Source: an uncultured Bacilli bacterium (GTDB taxonomy: Bacteria; Bacillota_I; Bacilli_A; RF39; UBA660). Taken from it: a DNA stretch of 15,461 bases. The first letter of the stretch is position 1, and each line of letters opens with the position of its first letter. The stretch spans positions 1 to 15,461 of the forward strand of contig CALVPL010000070.1 of assembly GCA_944351315.1 (NCBI GenBank), in the 5' to 3' direction. Below, piece after piece: positions 6,119 to 13,983 of the stretch. The notes beneath the pieces are model-generated. The model was not told the DNA's origin. It saw only the letters and a program-made list of their open reading frames with translations, and searched no databases. Both the position numbers and the translations under genes were made by a program.

Positions 6119-6137
6119 TTCACCTAAAAAAATATAT
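6119..6137 (-). promoter_or_regulatory. Shared CATATATTTTTnTAGGTGA element before yabG
   Basis: CATATATTTTTTTAGGTGA occupies 6137-6119, directly after the T tract of the ksgA terminator, and matches the yabP copy except for one base. It includes the ribosome binding site of yabG. It may be a sporulation-sigma -10 region fused to the ribosome binding site, or may be a chance similarity in AT-rich DNA. Confidence 0.4.
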
Positions 6138-6165
6138 GAAAAAAACTAGCAAAACTTTACTAGTT
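6138..6165 (-). terminator. Intrinsic terminator of ksgA
   Basis: AACTAG (6165-6160) pairs with CTAGTT (6149-6144), extended by TAA with TTG (one T-G wobble) around an AGTT loop, and is followed by at least seven T. The ksgA TAG stop codon is within the first arm. Confidence 0.78.
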
Positions 6166-6942
6166 ATTCAATTTCTTAAATATTTCTACAAAAACTTCAT
6201 AAGGTATCTCTTCAGCTCGAACATTTAAAGAAAAATGATTTTTTTCCAAGACAAAAGAAATAGATTCCCAATCATAATCTTTTAAATTATTTTTTAAAGT
6301 TTTTCTTTTAAATGCAAATGCCTTTTTTAAAAAAGAACTAAAAGAGAAAATATCTAAAGAAATAATCTCTTTTTTCCGAATAAAACGAACAACCGAACTC
6401 ATTACTTTTGGTGGTGGTGAAAAAGAAGAAGGAGAGACATCAAATATTTTTTCAATTTCAAAAAAATGTTGTAACAAAACGGTAAAATATCCATACTCCC
6501 TAGTTCTTGGTAAGGCAGAAAAACGCATTGCTACTTCTTTTTGGACTAATAAAGTCATTCCAGATATTAAAAGAGAACTTGTTAATAAGTGTTCAATAAT
6601 TGGTGTAGTTATATAATAAGGAATATTAGCTATAACATAAATATGAGTATAATTTTTCTTTATATCAGCTGCCAAATCTCTTTTTAAAAAATCATCAAAA
6701 ATAATTTGAACACGTTCACTTTGAAAAGAATCTAAAATGTCTTTCATTCTTTCATCAATTTCATAACAAATTAAATCACATGATTTTTGAACCAAATATT
6801 TCGTTAAAGCCCCCTTACCTGGCCCGATTTCAACAATTAAATCATGAGAAGAAACCTCAAAAGTATTGGCAATTTTTTGTAAAACATTCTCATCCTTTAA
6901 AAAATTTTGACCTAAACTTTTTTTTGCAACAATTTTTTCCAC
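6160..6942 (-). CDS. rsmA: 16S rRNA dimethyladenosine transferase KsgA/RsmA
   Basis: Dimethylates two adjacent adenines near the 3' end of 16S rRNA (A1518 and A1519, E. coli numbering) using S-adenosylmethionine. The 260-residue product begins with the family's AKKSLGQNFLKD, has the SAM-binding VEIGPGKGALT (residues 37-47), an acidic YEIDERM at motif II and the catalytic NIPYY at 106-110; the C-terminal helical domain is present. GTG at 6942 is the only credible start before an in-frame stop, with GGTGAT just upstream. In B. subtilis the preceding gene is rnmV, absent here. It has its own promoter and terminator. Confidence 0.97.
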   Translation of the reverse strand: MEKIVAKKSLGQNFLKDENVLQKIANTFEVSSHDLIVEIGPGKGALTKYLVQKSCDLICYEIDERMKDILDSFQSERVQIIFDDFLKRDLAADIKKNYTHIYVIANIPYYITTPIIEHLLTSSLLISGMTLLVQKEVAMRFSALPRTREYGYFTVLLQHFFEIEKIFDVSPSSFSPPPKVMSSVVRFIRKKEIISLDIFSFSSFLKKAFAFKRKTLKNNLKDYDWESISFVLEKNHFSLNVRAEEIPYEVFVEIFKKLNN

Positions 6943-6964
6943 AACATCACCATCTTACAAACGT

Positions 6965-6993
6965 AATATAACACAGATACTTTAGTCAATCAA
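6965..6993 (-). promoter_or_regulatory. Sigma-A-type promoter of ksgA
   Basis: TTGATT at 6993-6988 and TATATT at 6970-6965 are spaced by 17 bases, between the terminator of the 3D-domain gene and the ksgA start. The predicted start near 6958 leaves a very short leader. Confidence 0.65.
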
Positions 6994-6998
6994 GAGAT

Positions 6999-7026
6999 CA
7001 AAAAAACTTATCCGAAGATAAGTTTT
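6999..7026 (-). terminator. Intrinsic terminator of the 3D-domain gene
   Basis: AAAACTTATC (7026-7017) and GATAAGTTTT (7012-7003) form a perfect 10-bp stem capped by a TTCG tetraloop, followed by T residues. It lies three bases after the stop codon. Confidence 0.92.
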
Positions 7027-7029
7027 ATA

Positions 7030-7563
7030 TTAAAAACCTATTCTTAAAACATCATAGCTCTTAGTTTTTCTTCCAACATACTTTGAAGCATCACTTTCAC
7101 TAGGCATCAATAAATCCAAATCGTTTCCTAAAACTCCACGATCCAAAACAATAGCTATAATAGGCTCACTTGAAATGTTTGGAAGTTCAAAACGCACAAT
7201 CGAACCACAAGGCAAATTACTAGAAGAAGCAACGATTCTTACTGTTCCATATTCTGAATCTGGATAAGTGGTTGTTCCATCTTTTACATAATAATCTGAA
7301 CAAGCTAAATTTCCACTACACAATGGACAGTTAGCCCCATATCCAGTGATATCCCCAGTATAAGTATCTTTAGCACTATATAAATCATTTTTCAGATCTT
7401 CTTCTAATTTTAAAGCCATGGTAGATAAATTTATTACACGATTACTTGCATTATTCGAAACAGTTGCCATTTCTTTAGTTGTACTAACATTTGCGACAAA
7501 AACAAATAAAATTAATAAAACCAATTGAACGGTAAGACAAATATTTCTTTTTAACTTAACCAT
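7030..7563 (-). CDS. Membrane-anchored or secreted 3D-domain protein
   Basis: A 177-residue protein with a basic N-terminus and a hydrophobic helix at about 8-25 (signal peptide or anchor), a linker, then a 3D domain, the double-psi fold of Sps/YuiC and MltA-like peptidoglycan enzymes. The domain reads TGYGANCPLCSG (73-84), PCGSIVRF (118-125), AIVLDRGVLGNDLDLL (137-152) and ends DVLRIGF; the aspartates at 141, 148 and 150 match the family's name-giving set. Four cysteines (79, 82, 88, 119) stand out. It takes the place of B. subtilis yabE, a longer Rpf-like protein ending in a 3D domain, but lacks the DUF348 and G5 regions. ATG 7563 is chosen because GAGGTG lies six bases upstream. A cell-wall lytic role is inferred. 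Confidence 0.88.
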   Translation of the reverse strand: MVKLKRNICLTVQLVLLILFVFVANVSTTKEMATVSNNASNRVINLSTMALKLEEDLKNDLYSAKDTYTGDITGYGANCPLCSGNLACSDYYVKDGTTTYPDSEYGTVRIVASSSNLPCGSIVRFELPNISSEPIIAIVLDRGVLGNDLDLLMPSESDASKYVGRKTKSYDVLRIGF

Positions 7564-7588
7564 TACTTGCACCTCGTTTTACAAGATC

Positions 7589-7617
7589 ATGATATCATAC
7601 CTACACTAAAATGTCAA
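7589..7617 (-). promoter_or_regulatory. Sigma-A-type promoter of the 3D-domain gene
   Basis: A perfect TTGACA at 7617-7612 lies in the last codons of tatD, with TATCAT at 7594-7589 after a 17-base spacer. The start near 7582 yields a leader of about 20 bases. Confidence 0.85.
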
Positions 7618-8356
7618 AAACGGTTCGTACATTTTCATTAGTAACTTTTTCCAGTTGACTTTTAGAAATATTTAAATATTCACAAATAAAATCTGCAATC
7701 AATAAAATATTTTTTGGCGAATTTTTTGTTCCTCGATAAGGATGAGGAGTCAAATATGGACTATCTGTTTCTAAAACAATGTGTGGAAAAATAGAGGGCA
7801 AAAGTTCTTTAAGATGACTATTTTTAAAAGTAACTACTCCATTAATTCCCAATTTGTATCCCATTTTAATATAAATCTCTGCAACTTCTAAACTTCCTGA
7901 AAAAGAATGAATAATTCCTTTTACTTTAGGAAATTTTTGTAATATTTCAATAGTATCTTTTGTTGCTTCACGAGAATGAATGACAACAGGTAAAGAGTAT
8001 TTTTCAGCTAGAATCAACTGTTTTTCAAACAATTCTTTTTGTTGTTCTTTACTATCTTTATTATAATGATAATCTAATCCTATCTCGCCAATGGCCACAA
8101 TTTTAGAGTCTTGTAGATGTTTTTCTAAAAAAAGTAAATCTTCTTCTTGATAAGTAGTTACAAATTCAGGATGAATACCTAAACACCCATAAACACTATC
8201 TTGATTTTTCACTAAAGTTAAAACTTCTTCATTACTTTTTTGATCACAACCAGCAACAATAAACTTACTTACATGATTTAAAAAAGATTCTTTAAAAACT
8301 TCTGTAAGAGAATCATAATATTCTTTATATAAATGACAATGAGTATCTACTAACAT
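7601..8356 (-). CDS. tatD: TatD-family metal-dependent DNase
   Basis: TIM-barrel metallo-nuclease of the TatD/YabD family. The 251-residue product shows the metal-binding set: DTHCHL (4-9, His7 and His9), GEIGLDYHY (90-98, Glu91), VIHSREA (125-131, His127), IIHSFSG (148-154, His150) and LETDSP (195-200, Asp198). ATG 8356 is chosen with AAGGA upstream; the longer reading from TTG 8389 would add residues unlike the family and overlap metG. It starts one base after the metG stop codon, the same metG-tatD order as in B. subtilis (metS-yabD), and so should be under the metG T-box. Confidence 0.95.
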   Translation of the reverse strand: MLVDTHCHLYKEYYDSLTEVFKESFLNHVSKFIVAGCDQKSNEEVLTLVKNQDSVYGCLGIHPEFVTTYQEEDLLFLEKHLQDSKIVAIGEIGLDYHYNKDSKEQQKELFEKQLILAEKYSLPVVIHSREATKDTIEILQKFPKVKGIIHSFSGSLEVAEIYIKMGYKLGINGVVTFKNSHLKELLPSIFPHIVLETDSPYLTPHPYRGTKNSPKNILLIADFICEYLNISKSQLEKVTNENVRTVFDILV

Positions 8357-8357
8357 T

Positions 8358-9908
8358 TTAGTCTTCCTTATTTGCTGCAATCTCAGCAAGTTTTTTTGAA
8401 CTATCTATTCTCATAAAAATTGGAGTTGGATCCATTACACAATATTTATGATCCTGATTAAATGTAAAAGATGAATCCTGAATTTGTAATTGTCTAAAAA
8501 TTTCCTCTGAAGTATCAGGTAAAAAAGGTTTTAGAAAAACAGCACAAACTCGAATACTTTCCAACAGATTATATAGTACAGTTTCTAAACGTTCCTTTTT
8601 TGTTTCCTCTTTTGCTAGACTCCAAGGCATCGTATCATCTATATATTTATTACTTGCTCGTAGAGTATCAAAAATTTCATCAAGAGCAGCTCCAATCTCT
8701 AATTTCATCATTCTTTTTTCAACGCGTTCTTCCAAACTATTCACGATTTCAATGTAAGAAGAATCTACTTCTTCTAAAATGTTTTTATTTTCAATTTTCC
8801 CTTCAAAATATTTTTTAGCCATCGAAATAGTTCGATTCACTAAATTACCAAGGACATTAGCTAAATCACTATTAATTCGTTCAATGATAAGTTCATAAGA
8901 AATCGTTCCATCACTTTGAAAAGGAATTTCATGCAATAAATAATAACGAATTGCATCAACTCCAAATATAGAAACTAAATCATCAGCATACATAATATTT
9001 CCTTTACTTTTACTCATTTTATCATTATTCATTAAAAGCCAAGGATGTCCAAATACTTGCTTAGGTAATGGTAAATCCAATGCCATTAACAAAATAGGCC
9101 AATATATTGTATGAAAACGAATAATATCCTTACCAACTAAGTGTAAATCAGCAGGCCACCATTTTTGAAAATTTTCGTTGCCTCCAACAATATCATAACC
9201 AATATTGGTAATATAATTAGACAAGGCATCAATCCAAACATAAACAATATGCTTATCATTAAAAGGAACACGAACTCCCCAATCAAAAGAAGTTCTTGAA
9301 ACACATAGATCTTGCAAACCCGGTTTTAAAAAATTATTAATCATCTCATTTTTACGAGCTTCAGGTTGAATAAATTCAGGATGACTTTCAATATATTCTA
9401 TCAATCTATCTTGATATTTAGACATTCTAAAGAAATAAGATTCTTCACTTCTTTTTTTGACTTCTCTACCACAATCTGGACATTTTCCATCCACAAGTTG
9501 ATTTTCTGTCCAAAAAGATTCACAAGGAGTACAATAAGAGCCTTCATATTGATCTAAATAAATATCACCTTGATCATATAGTTTTTGAAAGATCTGTTGA
9601 ACAATTTTTTTATGATGTTCATCTGTAGTTCGAACAAATTTATCATAACTTGTATTCATAACATCCCAAATTCTTTTTATTTCCCGGGAAATATTATCGA
9701 CGAATTCTTGAGGAGTTTGACCATTTGCCTTAGCTTTTTCTTCTATTTTTTCGCCATGTTCATCGGTTCCAGTTTGAAAATAAACATCAAAACCTTTCAA
9801 TCTTTTATAACGAGCAATTGCATCGGCTAAAACAATTTCATAGGTATTTCCAATATGTGGTTTTCCAGAGGCATAAGCAATCGCGGTTGTAATATAAAAT
9901 TTTTCCAT
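8358..9908 (-). CDS. metG: Methionyl-tRNA synthetase
   Basis: Class I aminoacyl-tRNA synthetase charging tRNA-Met. The 516-residue product has the HIGN form of the HIGH motif (18-21), a zinc knuckle with Cys126, Cys129, Cys143 and Cys146, the DWGVRVPF region near 209-216, and KMSKS at 297-301, followed by a helical anticodon-binding domain. It ends around residue 516 without the C-terminal EMAP/Trbp111-like tRNA-binding domain present in B. subtilis MetS. The ATG is preceded by AAAGGAT. Expression is controlled by the upstream T-box leader, and tatD follows with a one-base gap. Confidence 0.98.
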   Translation of the reverse strand: MEKFYITTAIAYASGKPHIGNTYEIVLADAIARYKRLKGFDVYFQTGTDEHGEKIEEKAKANGQTPQEFVDNISREIKRIWDVMNTSYDKFVRTTDEHHKKIVQQIFQKLYDQGDIYLDQYEGSYCTPCESFWTENQLVDGKCPDCGREVKKRSEESYFFRMSKYQDRLIEYIESHPEFIQPEARKNEMINNFLKPGLQDLCVSRTSFDWGVRVPFNDKHIVYVWIDALSNYITNIGYDIVGGNENFQKWWPADLHLVGKDIIRFHTIYWPILLMALDLPLPKQVFGHPWLLMNNDKMSKSKGNIMYADDLVSIFGVDAIRYYLLHEIPFQSDGTISYELIIERINSDLANVLGNLVNRTISMAKKYFEGKIENKNILEEVDSSYIEIVNSLEERVEKRMMKLEIGAALDEIFDTLRASNKYIDDTMPWSLAKEETKKERLETVLYNLLESIRVCAVFLKPFLPDTSEEIFRQLQIQDSSFTFNQDHKYCVMDPTPIFMRIDSSKKLAEIAANKED

Positions 9909-9928
9909 ATTTATCTATCCTTTCCAAT

Positions 9929-10124
9929 AAAAAAAATCATGAACATAAGGACGAATATAAATCCGTGGTACCACCTTAATTCATGATTGATCATGCACTC
10001 TACTCTTAACGCGAGAAAACGTTTCAACTCCAGAGCCATCTTCTATAATCTTTCTTTGTTTATTTTCACCAACCATAAACTCTCTAAAAAAGAAAAAATT
10101 ATATACTCTTTCCTTCTTCATTGA
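9929..10124 (-). promoter_or_regulatory. T-box riboswitch of metG, AUG specifier
   Basis: Leader RNA that senses uncharged tRNA-Met and switches metG-tatD on by antitermination. The T-box core AAGGTGGTACCACG is at 9977-9964; its TGGT pairs with an ACCA tRNA end, as expected for tRNA-Met. Stem I features follow the family: an AGAGAG turn and GGTTGGTGAAAA distal element (about 10085-10060), and a specifier region GAAGATGGCTCTGGAG (10042-10027, approximately) with ATG at 10039-10037. The competing terminator has arms AATCATGAA (9988-9980) and TTCATGATT (9943-9935) followed by eight T. The transcript is expected to begin near 10126. Confidence 0.96.
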
Positions 10125-10132
10125 TTAAGGAT

Positions 10133-10160
10133 ATTTTAACAGATTTTTCTTAAAAGTCAA
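10133..10160 (-). promoter_or_regulatory. Promoter of the metG T-box transcript
   Basis: TTGACT at 10160-10155 and TAAAAT at 10138-10133 are 16 bases apart, immediately after the spoVT terminator and about ten bases before the first conserved T-box sequences. Confidence 0.75.
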
Positions 10161-10164
10161 CATT

Positions 10165-10193
10165 GGAAAAAGACACTTGTTAAAAAAGTGTCT
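10165..10193 (-). terminator. Intrinsic terminator after spoVT
   Basis: AGACACTT (10193-10186) pairs with AAGTGTCT (10178-10171) around a seven-base loop, followed by TTTTT. The spoVT stop codon overlaps the base of the stem. It closes the ricT-to-spoVT operon. Confidence 0.9.
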
Positions 10194-10704
10194 ATAAAAT
10201 ATCAATTTTATTGATTAGTAATTTATTAATAAACTGTAAAAAGTTTTTTTGTTCTTCAATGATCGGCTGTGCCGAGAACAAAACAATCAACCCGACTACA
10301 TCAGTAGAAATAATTAATGGAATGATATAATAGTAATTTTCTTCCATCTCATTTAAAAGTTTTTCTTTATAAACAGATTCATAAGTTTCCCGAGTTTCCA
10401 ATAATTTTAATAATTTAGTCGTCAATGATATATGTTTAAATTCGTTTTTAAAAGCTGCGATAACTTGTTCACGGTCAAAAAGCAAAATAGAATAATTCAT
10501 AATATCATAAGCTATTTCACATAATTTATTAGCCAATTCTTGATAATTTAAAAGTCGTGAATGTTTTTGTAAACATATTCCATTAGAAGAAACAAAAATT
10601 TCTAAATTTTCTCCATCTCGAATTCCTAAAGTTCTTCTTATTTCTTTTGGAATCACTATTCTTCCTAATTCATCAATTTTTCGAATAACACCTGTATCCT
10701 TCAC
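10192..10704 (-). CDS. spoVT: Stage V sporulation regulator SpoVT
   Basis: Forespore transcription regulator with an N-terminal AbrB-type swapped-hairpin DNA-binding domain and a C-terminal GAF-like domain. From the GTG at 10704 the 170-residue product begins VKDTGVIRKIDELGRIVIPK, then EIRRTLGIRDGENLEIFV, almost the textbook SpoVT/AbrB start; the remaining ~120 residues have the weakly conserved GAF pattern ending near VGLIVLFSAQ. The GTG is preferred over an upstream TTG (10722) because it restores the conserved N-terminus and has GGAGTGGAT upstream. It follows mfd, as in B. subtilis, with no terminator between them. A dedicated forespore (sigma-G) promoter was not recognised in the 50-base gap. 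Confidence 0.94.
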   Translation of the reverse strand: MKDTGVIRKIDELGRIVIPKEIRRTLGIRDGENLEIFVSSNGICLQKHSRLLNYQELANKLCEIAYDIMNYSILLFDREQVIAAFKNEFKHISLTTKLLKLLETRETYESVYKEKLLNEMEENYYYIIPLIISTDVVGLIVLFSAQPIIEEQKNFLQFINKLLINKIDIL

Positions 10705-10754
10705 TTCAAAAATCCACTCCAATCTATAAAATAGTTTGAGAAGATTTTAAAAAT

Positions 10755-13700
10755 TTATACTTCCAAATCCGTAGCAATTAATTGAATTAATCGAACAATA
10801 TCATAAATAAAATGATGTTTTAATCCAAGAAGATTTAAAGTAATGACAATTTTACGATTTTCATATTTTAATTGAAATTTAGGATTAATATTATAGGCTT
10901 CCAAAAAGAGTTTATCACCTTTAACATTAGAAGAAATTTCTGGTGGAAGAGAAATCGAAATAAAACGATCTGTTTGCTTAACATCTGTGATTTTTAACCG
11001 TTCAGCAAGCTTTTCAAACCATTCTTCATACATATAAACTTCCATTTCTGGCGAAATATTTCCAAAACGATCCACAATTTGCTTTTTAATTTCTTCCATT
11101 TTCTCATAAGAATCAATTTCATTAATCATTTGATGAATTTCAATACGAACAGATTCATCTTCTACATAATTTTTATCAATATGCGTTTCTACATTAATTA
11201 AAGATTCTTTACTATCTTCTTCTTCAAATACTTCTTCACCTTTTAACCGTTTCATCTCTTCTTCAATCATCTTCATATAAAGACTAATTCCAACTGAATC
11301 GACAAAACCAGCCTGTTCACTTCCTAAAATATCTCCAGCTCCTCGAATAGATAAGTCTCGCATCGCGATTTTATAACCGCTTCCAAGTTCTGTAAAATCA
11401 CGAATAGCTTGAAGACGTTTCACCGCGATATCATTTAACATCTTATTTTTTTGATAAAGTAAATAAGCATAAGCGATTTTATTGCTTCGACCAACACGTC
11501 CCCGCAATTGATACAATTGACTTAATCCAAAATAATCGGCATCATAAATAATTAAAGTATTGGCATTAGGAATATCGATACCAGTCTCAATAATGGTTGT
11601 ACTTAGCAAGATATCAAATTGATGATCCACAAAATCTTCCATAATATTGTCTAACTCTTGTTTATTCATTCGACCATGAGCATAACGAATTCTTGCTTCT
11701 GGAACAAGTCTTTTTAAACGCGACAAGATTTCTTCAATCGTTTCAATTCGATTATATAAAACAAAAATCTGACCTTCTCGAGCTAATTCTTTATAAATAG
11801 CATCTTTAACTAATAAATCACTTTCAGAAACAACATAGGTTTGTACTGGATATCGGTTTACTGGAGGAGTATCAATAATAGATAAATCCCGAAGCCCAGA
11901 TAAAGCCATTTTTAAAGTTCTTGGTATAGGAGTTGCAGATAAAGTTAATACATTTACATCGTTTTTAAATTCTTTAATTTTTTCCTTATGAGTTACTCCA
12001 AAACGTTGCTCTTCATCTACTACTAATAAACCTAAACGTTTAAATTTGATATCATCACTAAGTAAACGATGAGTTCCAAAAACCATATCAATTTTCCCTG
12101 ATTTTAAATCTTCTAAAATTCTTTTAACTTCCTTAGGAGTCGTAAAACGATTCAATAAAGCAATTTCAATGGGATAATCTTTAAATCTTTCTAACGCCGA
12201 TTCATATTGTTGTTTAGATAAAATGGTAGTAGGACATAAATACATAACTTGAAAATTATTACAAATGGTTTTAAACATAGCTCGAAATGCTACTTCTGTT
12301 TTACCAAATCCAACATCACCACATAGTAAACGATCCATAGGTACAGTGGAATCTAAATCACGAAATATATCCCGAATAGCCCGCGTTTGATCACGTGTCT
12401 CTTCATAAGGAAAACTTTTTGCAAAAATATCTTCCTCAGGATAATCTTGATAAGCCACTCCAACAACTTGATTTCTTTTAGCATATAAAGAAATCAATTC
12501 CTTTGAAATATCATGAATTCTCTTTTGAATAGATTGTTTTTTCTTAAGCCATGAAGTAGACCCTAACTTATTAATTTGAGGCTTTAACCCATCTTTATCA
12601 CTATATTTATATATAGTTGAAATTTTTTCTACCGGAATATATACTTTATCATTACCTAAATAAGAAATTTGAATATAATCTTTTTTGACACCATGATTAG
12701 TTAAGGTTACAACTCCATTATATACACCTATTCCATGCGTTCGATGCACAACATAATCGCCTAAAGATAAAGCATCAATTCCATGAATTTTCTTACCAAT
12801 TCGAATTGGATTTTTATAAGTAACCTCTTGTTTTATTTCTTCAATATCATATTCAGATATAATTACAAAATCTTCCCAAATAAAACCTTTATTGATTTTA
12901 GTTTTCAAAATATGAATACGATTTTTTTCTAAATGAAAATCGGTAATCATAAGAACATCGTCAAATAATCCTTTAATAGCTTTTATTTCACTATCTTTAG
13001 AAAGAGCAAAAAGAACAGTTTTTCCTTTATTTATATAGCCATAAACCGTATCATGAAGTTTTGTAAAATCACTTCGAAAATTCTCTATTTCTTGAGTAGA
13101 AAACTTTAAAATCTTTTTAGGCTTTAAACTATTTGTAACTTGATTGACAAAAAGTTCTTTTAAAGGTTTTAAATCTTCCCAATACCAAAAGTGTTTCTTT
13201 CCAACAGTTGAAGACTCCTCATTAAAATGAAGCATTTCTTCCACTAATTTTTGATAAGCAATATCTATTTGTTCTTGATCAAAAGAAATAAGAATAGAAT
13301 TAGGCATATAATCAAGTAAAGAATTTGGATTAGACGAAGAAATTTCCTCATTTGCTTGACATTTAATCTGTTGAATCTCTTCTAAAGAAAGTTGACTTTC
13401 CTCATCAAAATAACGAATAGAATCTATCTCATCACCAAAAAACTCAATACGTACTGGGTGCTCTTCTTGATTAAAGAAGACATCAACAATAAAACCACGA
13501 ACTGCATATTCACCAGTTGAAGTAACCATAGATTCTCTTTGATATCCTAAGGATTCTAATAAAGAAACAACTTGATCTCTAGAAATATTCATTTGTTTTT
13601 CTAATATCATTTCTAAAGATTCTTGCTCTTGTTGATTGGGCAAGAAATGTAAATATCCCATTAAATTTGTTACTAAAATATGTTGACCAGTTTTTAATTT

Positions 13701-13973
13701 TTTCAATGTTTCAAGACGTTTTAACTTTAATTCTGGAGAAATAGCAACAGCCACAGAAGTAAAAAAGTCATCCATTGGAAATAATAATACTTGATCCGTA
13801 TAAGTTTCTAAAGATCGAAATAATTGATTAGCTTTATAAAGATTACTTGTTAAAACAATAACATTTTTCTTTTCTTGTTTAAAAGCTTCAAGCACGTAAA
13901 AAACGGATAACTCATTCGTTAACCCTTCAATAACTACTTGATCTTCAAAAGAAAACTTGTCAAAAATCTGCAT
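10755..13973 (-). CDS. mfd: Transcription-repair coupling factor Mfd
   Basis: ATP-dependent DNA translocase that removes RNA polymerase stalled at lesions and recruits UvrA. The 1072-residue protein is somewhat shorter than B. subtilis Mfd but has all modules: UvrB-like N-terminal region (about 1-200), RNA-polymerase-interacting CarD-like domain starting LSLGDYVVHRTHGIGVYNG (402-420), helicase motor with Walker A GDVGFGKT (552-559), DEEQ box (653-656) and SATPIPR (679-685), then ETGIDIPNAN and QLYQLRGRVGRS (motifs V and VI), and a C-terminal TRCF domain. AAGGAGG stands four bases before the ATG, and pth ends 10 bases upstream. The pth-mfd-spoVT order matches Bacillus except that fin is missing. 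Confidence 0.98.
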   Translation of the reverse strand: MQIFDKFSFEDQVVIEGLTNELSVFYVLEAFKQEKKNVIVLTSNLYKANQLFRSLETYTDQVLLFPMDDFFTSVAVAISPELKLKRLETLKKLKTGQHILVTNLMGYLHFLPNQQEQESLEMILEKQMNISRDQVVSLLESLGYQRESMVTSTGEYAVRGFIVDVFFNQEEHPVRIEFFGDEIDSIRYFDEESQLSLEEIQQIKCQANEEISSSNPNSLLDYMPNSILISFDQEQIDIAYQKLVEEMLHFNEESSTVGKKHFWYWEDLKPLKELFVNQVTNSLKPKKILKFSTQEIENFRSDFTKLHDTVYGYINKGKTVLFALSKDSEIKAIKGLFDDVLMITDFHLEKNRIHILKTKINKGFIWEDFVIISEYDIEEIKQEVTYKNPIRIGKKIHGIDALSLGDYVVHRTHGIGVYNGVVTLTNHGVKKDYIQISYLGNDKVYIPVEKISTIYKYSDKDGLKPQINKLGSTSWLKKKQSIQKRIHDISKELISLYAKRNQVVGVAYQDYPEEDIFAKSFPYEETRDQTRAIRDIFRDLDSTVPMDRLLCGDVGFGKTEVAFRAMFKTICNNFQVMYLCPTTILSKQQYESALERFKDYPIEIALLNRFTTPKEVKRILEDLKSGKIDMVFGTHRLLSDDIKFKRLGLLVVDEEQRFGVTHKEKIKEFKNDVNVLTLSATPIPRTLKMALSGLRDLSIIDTPPVNRYPVQTYVVSESDLLVKDAIYKELAREGQIFVLYNRIETIEEILSRLKRLVPEARIRYAHGRMNKQELDNIMEDFVDHQFDILLSTTIIETGIDIPNANTLIIYDADYFGLSQLYQLRGRVGRSNKIAYAYLLYQKNKMLNDIAVKRLQAIRDFTELGSGYKIAMRDLSIRGAGDILGSEQAGFVDSVGISLYMKMIEEEMKRLKGEEVFEEEDSKESLINVETHIDKNYVEDESVRIEIHQMINEIDSYEKMEEIKKQIVDRFGNISPEMEVYMYEEWFEKLAERLKITDVKQTDRFISISLPPEISSNVKGDKLFLEAYNINPKFQLKYENRKIVITLNLLGLKHHFIYDIVRLIQLIATDLEV

Positions 13974-13983
13974 AAGTCCTCCT

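Noticed and set aside
9683..9692. TTCCCGGGAA palindrome in metG, seen again at about 14923-14932 in trmN6
   Set aside because: Both copies are in coding sequence in different frames with no shared flanks; two copies of a 10-base palindrome are not evidence of an element.
8600..9830. Plus-strand open frames opposite metG
   Set aside because: They are antisense shadows of a fully recognised synthetase, with Phe/Ser-rich translations and no family motifs.
10705..10754. Possible sigma-G promoter before spoVT
   Set aside because: No pair of boxes with correct spacing was found; spoVT may be transcribed from upstream or from an unrecognised site inside mfd.
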